Notes under the pieces: generated by a model
What the model was told of the DNA's origin: nothing
Database searches by the model: none
What the model saw: the letters and a program-made list of their open reading frames with translations, nothing else
Program-made: the position numbers and the translations under genes
Source: Deltaproteobacteria bacterium
Lineage (GTDB): Bacteria > Desulfobacterota_C > Deferrisomatia > Deferrisomatales > JACRMM01
NCBI GenBank assembly: GCA_016218905.1
Contig: JACRCS010001043.1
Coordinates: 1-5,705 of the forward strand
Direction: 5' to 3'
DNA length: 5,705 nt
Shown here: one piece after another, positions 4,747 to 5,705 of the stretch
How positions within the stretch are numbered: the stretch's first letter is position 1
Layout of the letters: each line of letters begins with the position of its first letter

Positions 4747-5705
4747 ATGCGGCGGTACTCTCGGCTCTTCGCCTGGTCTCTCGGGGCCCTCGCGGCGCTC
4801 GGCGTCGCGTTGGTCGCGGCCGCCCTCCTCGTCCAGGAGCCCCTTCGGCGCAGGATGGAGGGCGGGATGAACGCGGCCCTCGAGGGGTACTCCGTCCGGC
4901 TGCCGAGGCTGCGCCTCCACCCCTTGAAGCTCGGCGTGAGCCTGAAGGGCCTGACGCTCCGGCAGGACGCCCATCCCGAGCCTCCGGTCGCCCGCTTCCC
5001 CCGCCTGACCGCCGGCCTCCACTGGGGGGAGATCCTCACCGGGCACGTCGTGGCCGAGTTCGCCCTGGACCGGCCCCAACTCTACGTGAACGTCCGGCAG
5101 TTGCGGGAGGAGCGGGAGGACGAAACGCCGGTCACCCAACGCGGTTGGCAGGCGGCGGTGAAGCAGATCTACCCCTTCGAGGTCAACCGGCTCGAGGTGC
5201 GCGACGCGGAGCTCGTCTACGTCGACGAGGACGTCGCGCGGCCGCTCCGGGTGACGCGGCTCGAGCTCTCGGCCACCAACATCCGCAACCTGGACTCCCC
5301 CGATCGGACCTATCCCTCTCCGGTACGGCTCCGCTGCGCCGTCTTCGGGTCCGGCCGGTGCGAGCTCGACGGCCGGGCGAACTTCCTCTCCGAGCCGCAT
5401 CCCGGCATCCAGGCGGACCTGCGCCTCGCCGACATCCCCCTGGAGCCGTTCCGACCCGTCCTGGAGAGGGCCAACTTCCGCCTGCAGGGCGGGGTCTTCT
5501 CGAGCTCGGGCCGGGTCGAGTACGCGCCCAAGGAGAAGTTCGCGTGGCTGCGTCAGGTCGCCCTGCGCGGTCTCGCCCTCGACTACGTCCATCGGACGGA
5601 GACCGCCGAGGCCGAGCGAAGACGGGTGAGGAAGGCGAAGGAGGCGGCGCGGACCGCCACGCAAGAGGTCGGCCTCCGGGTTCGGGTCGACGAGCTCGGG
5701 GTGAC
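4747..5705 (+). CDS. AsmA/DUF748-like envelope protein, N-terminal part
   Basis: The frame is open from ATG 4747 to the right edge (319 residues, incomplete). A basic N-terminus (MRRYSR) leads into one hydrophobic segment at about 8-29, a signal anchor placing the rest in the periplasm. It is followed by repeated short beta strands in the style of AsmA/DUF748 proteins: VRLPRLRLHPLKLGVSLKGL, a FPRLTAGLHWGEILTG segment, EFALDRPQLYVNV, then VNRLEVRDAELVYVDED, LRVTRLELSATNI, GRCELDGRANF and LRLADIPLEPFRPVL. The alternation of 'DxP' and 'ADIPLEPFRPVL' elements matches bridge-like lipid-transfer or outer-membrane-assembly proteins of that superfamily, which usually reach several hundred to over a thousand residues. 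A Lys/Arg/Glu/Ala-rich helix at about 285-306 may be coiled coil. A strong SD (GAGGAGG) and a promoter lie directly upstream, so this is the first gene of its transcript. Confidence 0.88.
   Translation, partial: MRRYSRLFAWSLGALAALGVALVAAALLVQEPLRRRMEGGMNAALEGYSVRLPRLRLHPLKLGVSLKGLTLRQDAHPEPPVARFPRLTAGLHWGEILTGHVVAEFALDRPQLYVNVRQLREEREDETPVTQRGWQAAVKQIYPFEVNRLEVRDAELVYVDEDVARPLRVTRLELSATNIRNLDSPDRTYPSPVRLRCAVFGSGRCELDGRANFLSEPHPGIQADLRLADIPLEPFRPVLERANFRLQGGVFSSSGRVEYAPKEKFAWLRQVALRGLALDYVHRTETAEAERRRVRKAKEAARTATQEVGLRVRVDELGV

Noticed and set aside
4720..5664. A 314-codon - strand open frame
   Set aside because: It is antisense to the DUF748-like gene, which has a promoter, SD, membrane anchor and family-like strands; the antisense product looks artificial.

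Overview
The window is GC-rich bacterial DNA, densely coded, with strong Shine-Dalgarno (SD) sites and start/stop overlaps. No rRNA, tRNA, CRISPR array or intact mobile element is visible. The source looks like a soil or subsurface bacterium of the deltaproteobacterial, acidobacterial or Rokubacteria/Methylomirabilota kind. This rests only on composition and on protein look-alikes, so it is a weak inference.

Left part (1-1843, + strand). Positions 1-498 hold no convincing gene but contain a string of hairpins, the best being a 40-nt imperfect stem at 369-408. Next comes an intact crotonase-fold acyl-CoA hydratase (512-1288) with both catalytic glutamates, resembling the cyclohexadienoyl-CoA hydratases of anaerobic aromatic degradation. 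After a short gap there is a tight pair of small unknown genes: a 37-residue protein with a CxxCH motif (1421-1534), and a 101-residue protein whose SD lies in the 3' end of the first.

Middle part (1744-3293, - strand). This is a decayed AbiE-type toxin-antitoxin operon. The AbiEi-like antitoxin is split by a frameshift near 3096-3101. The AbiEii-like toxin keeps its start and its C-terminal part but lacks the nucleotidyltransferase core. A third small gene follows. Both gene junctions are 4-nt GTGA overlaps, so the operon layout survived while the proteins degraded. Just upstream lies a roughly 65-residue remnant of a multicopper oxidase on the opposite strand (3380-3574), bounded by stop codons and not starting with a start codon. 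The stretch 2154-3574 therefore looks like a graveyard of accessory genes.

Right part (3579-5705). A doubtful 112-residue gene and a secreted polyproline protein with a Lys/Gly/His-rich tail lie on the - strand. A divergent intergenic region follows, carrying a recognisable -35/-10 promoter. Last is the start of a large AsmA/DUF748-like envelope protein that runs off the right edge.

I found no clear intact novel system. The most unusual points are the AbiEii derivative that kept its operon overlaps but lost its catalytic half, the third gene attached to it, the small CxxCH gene pair, and the structured region ahead of the hydratase.
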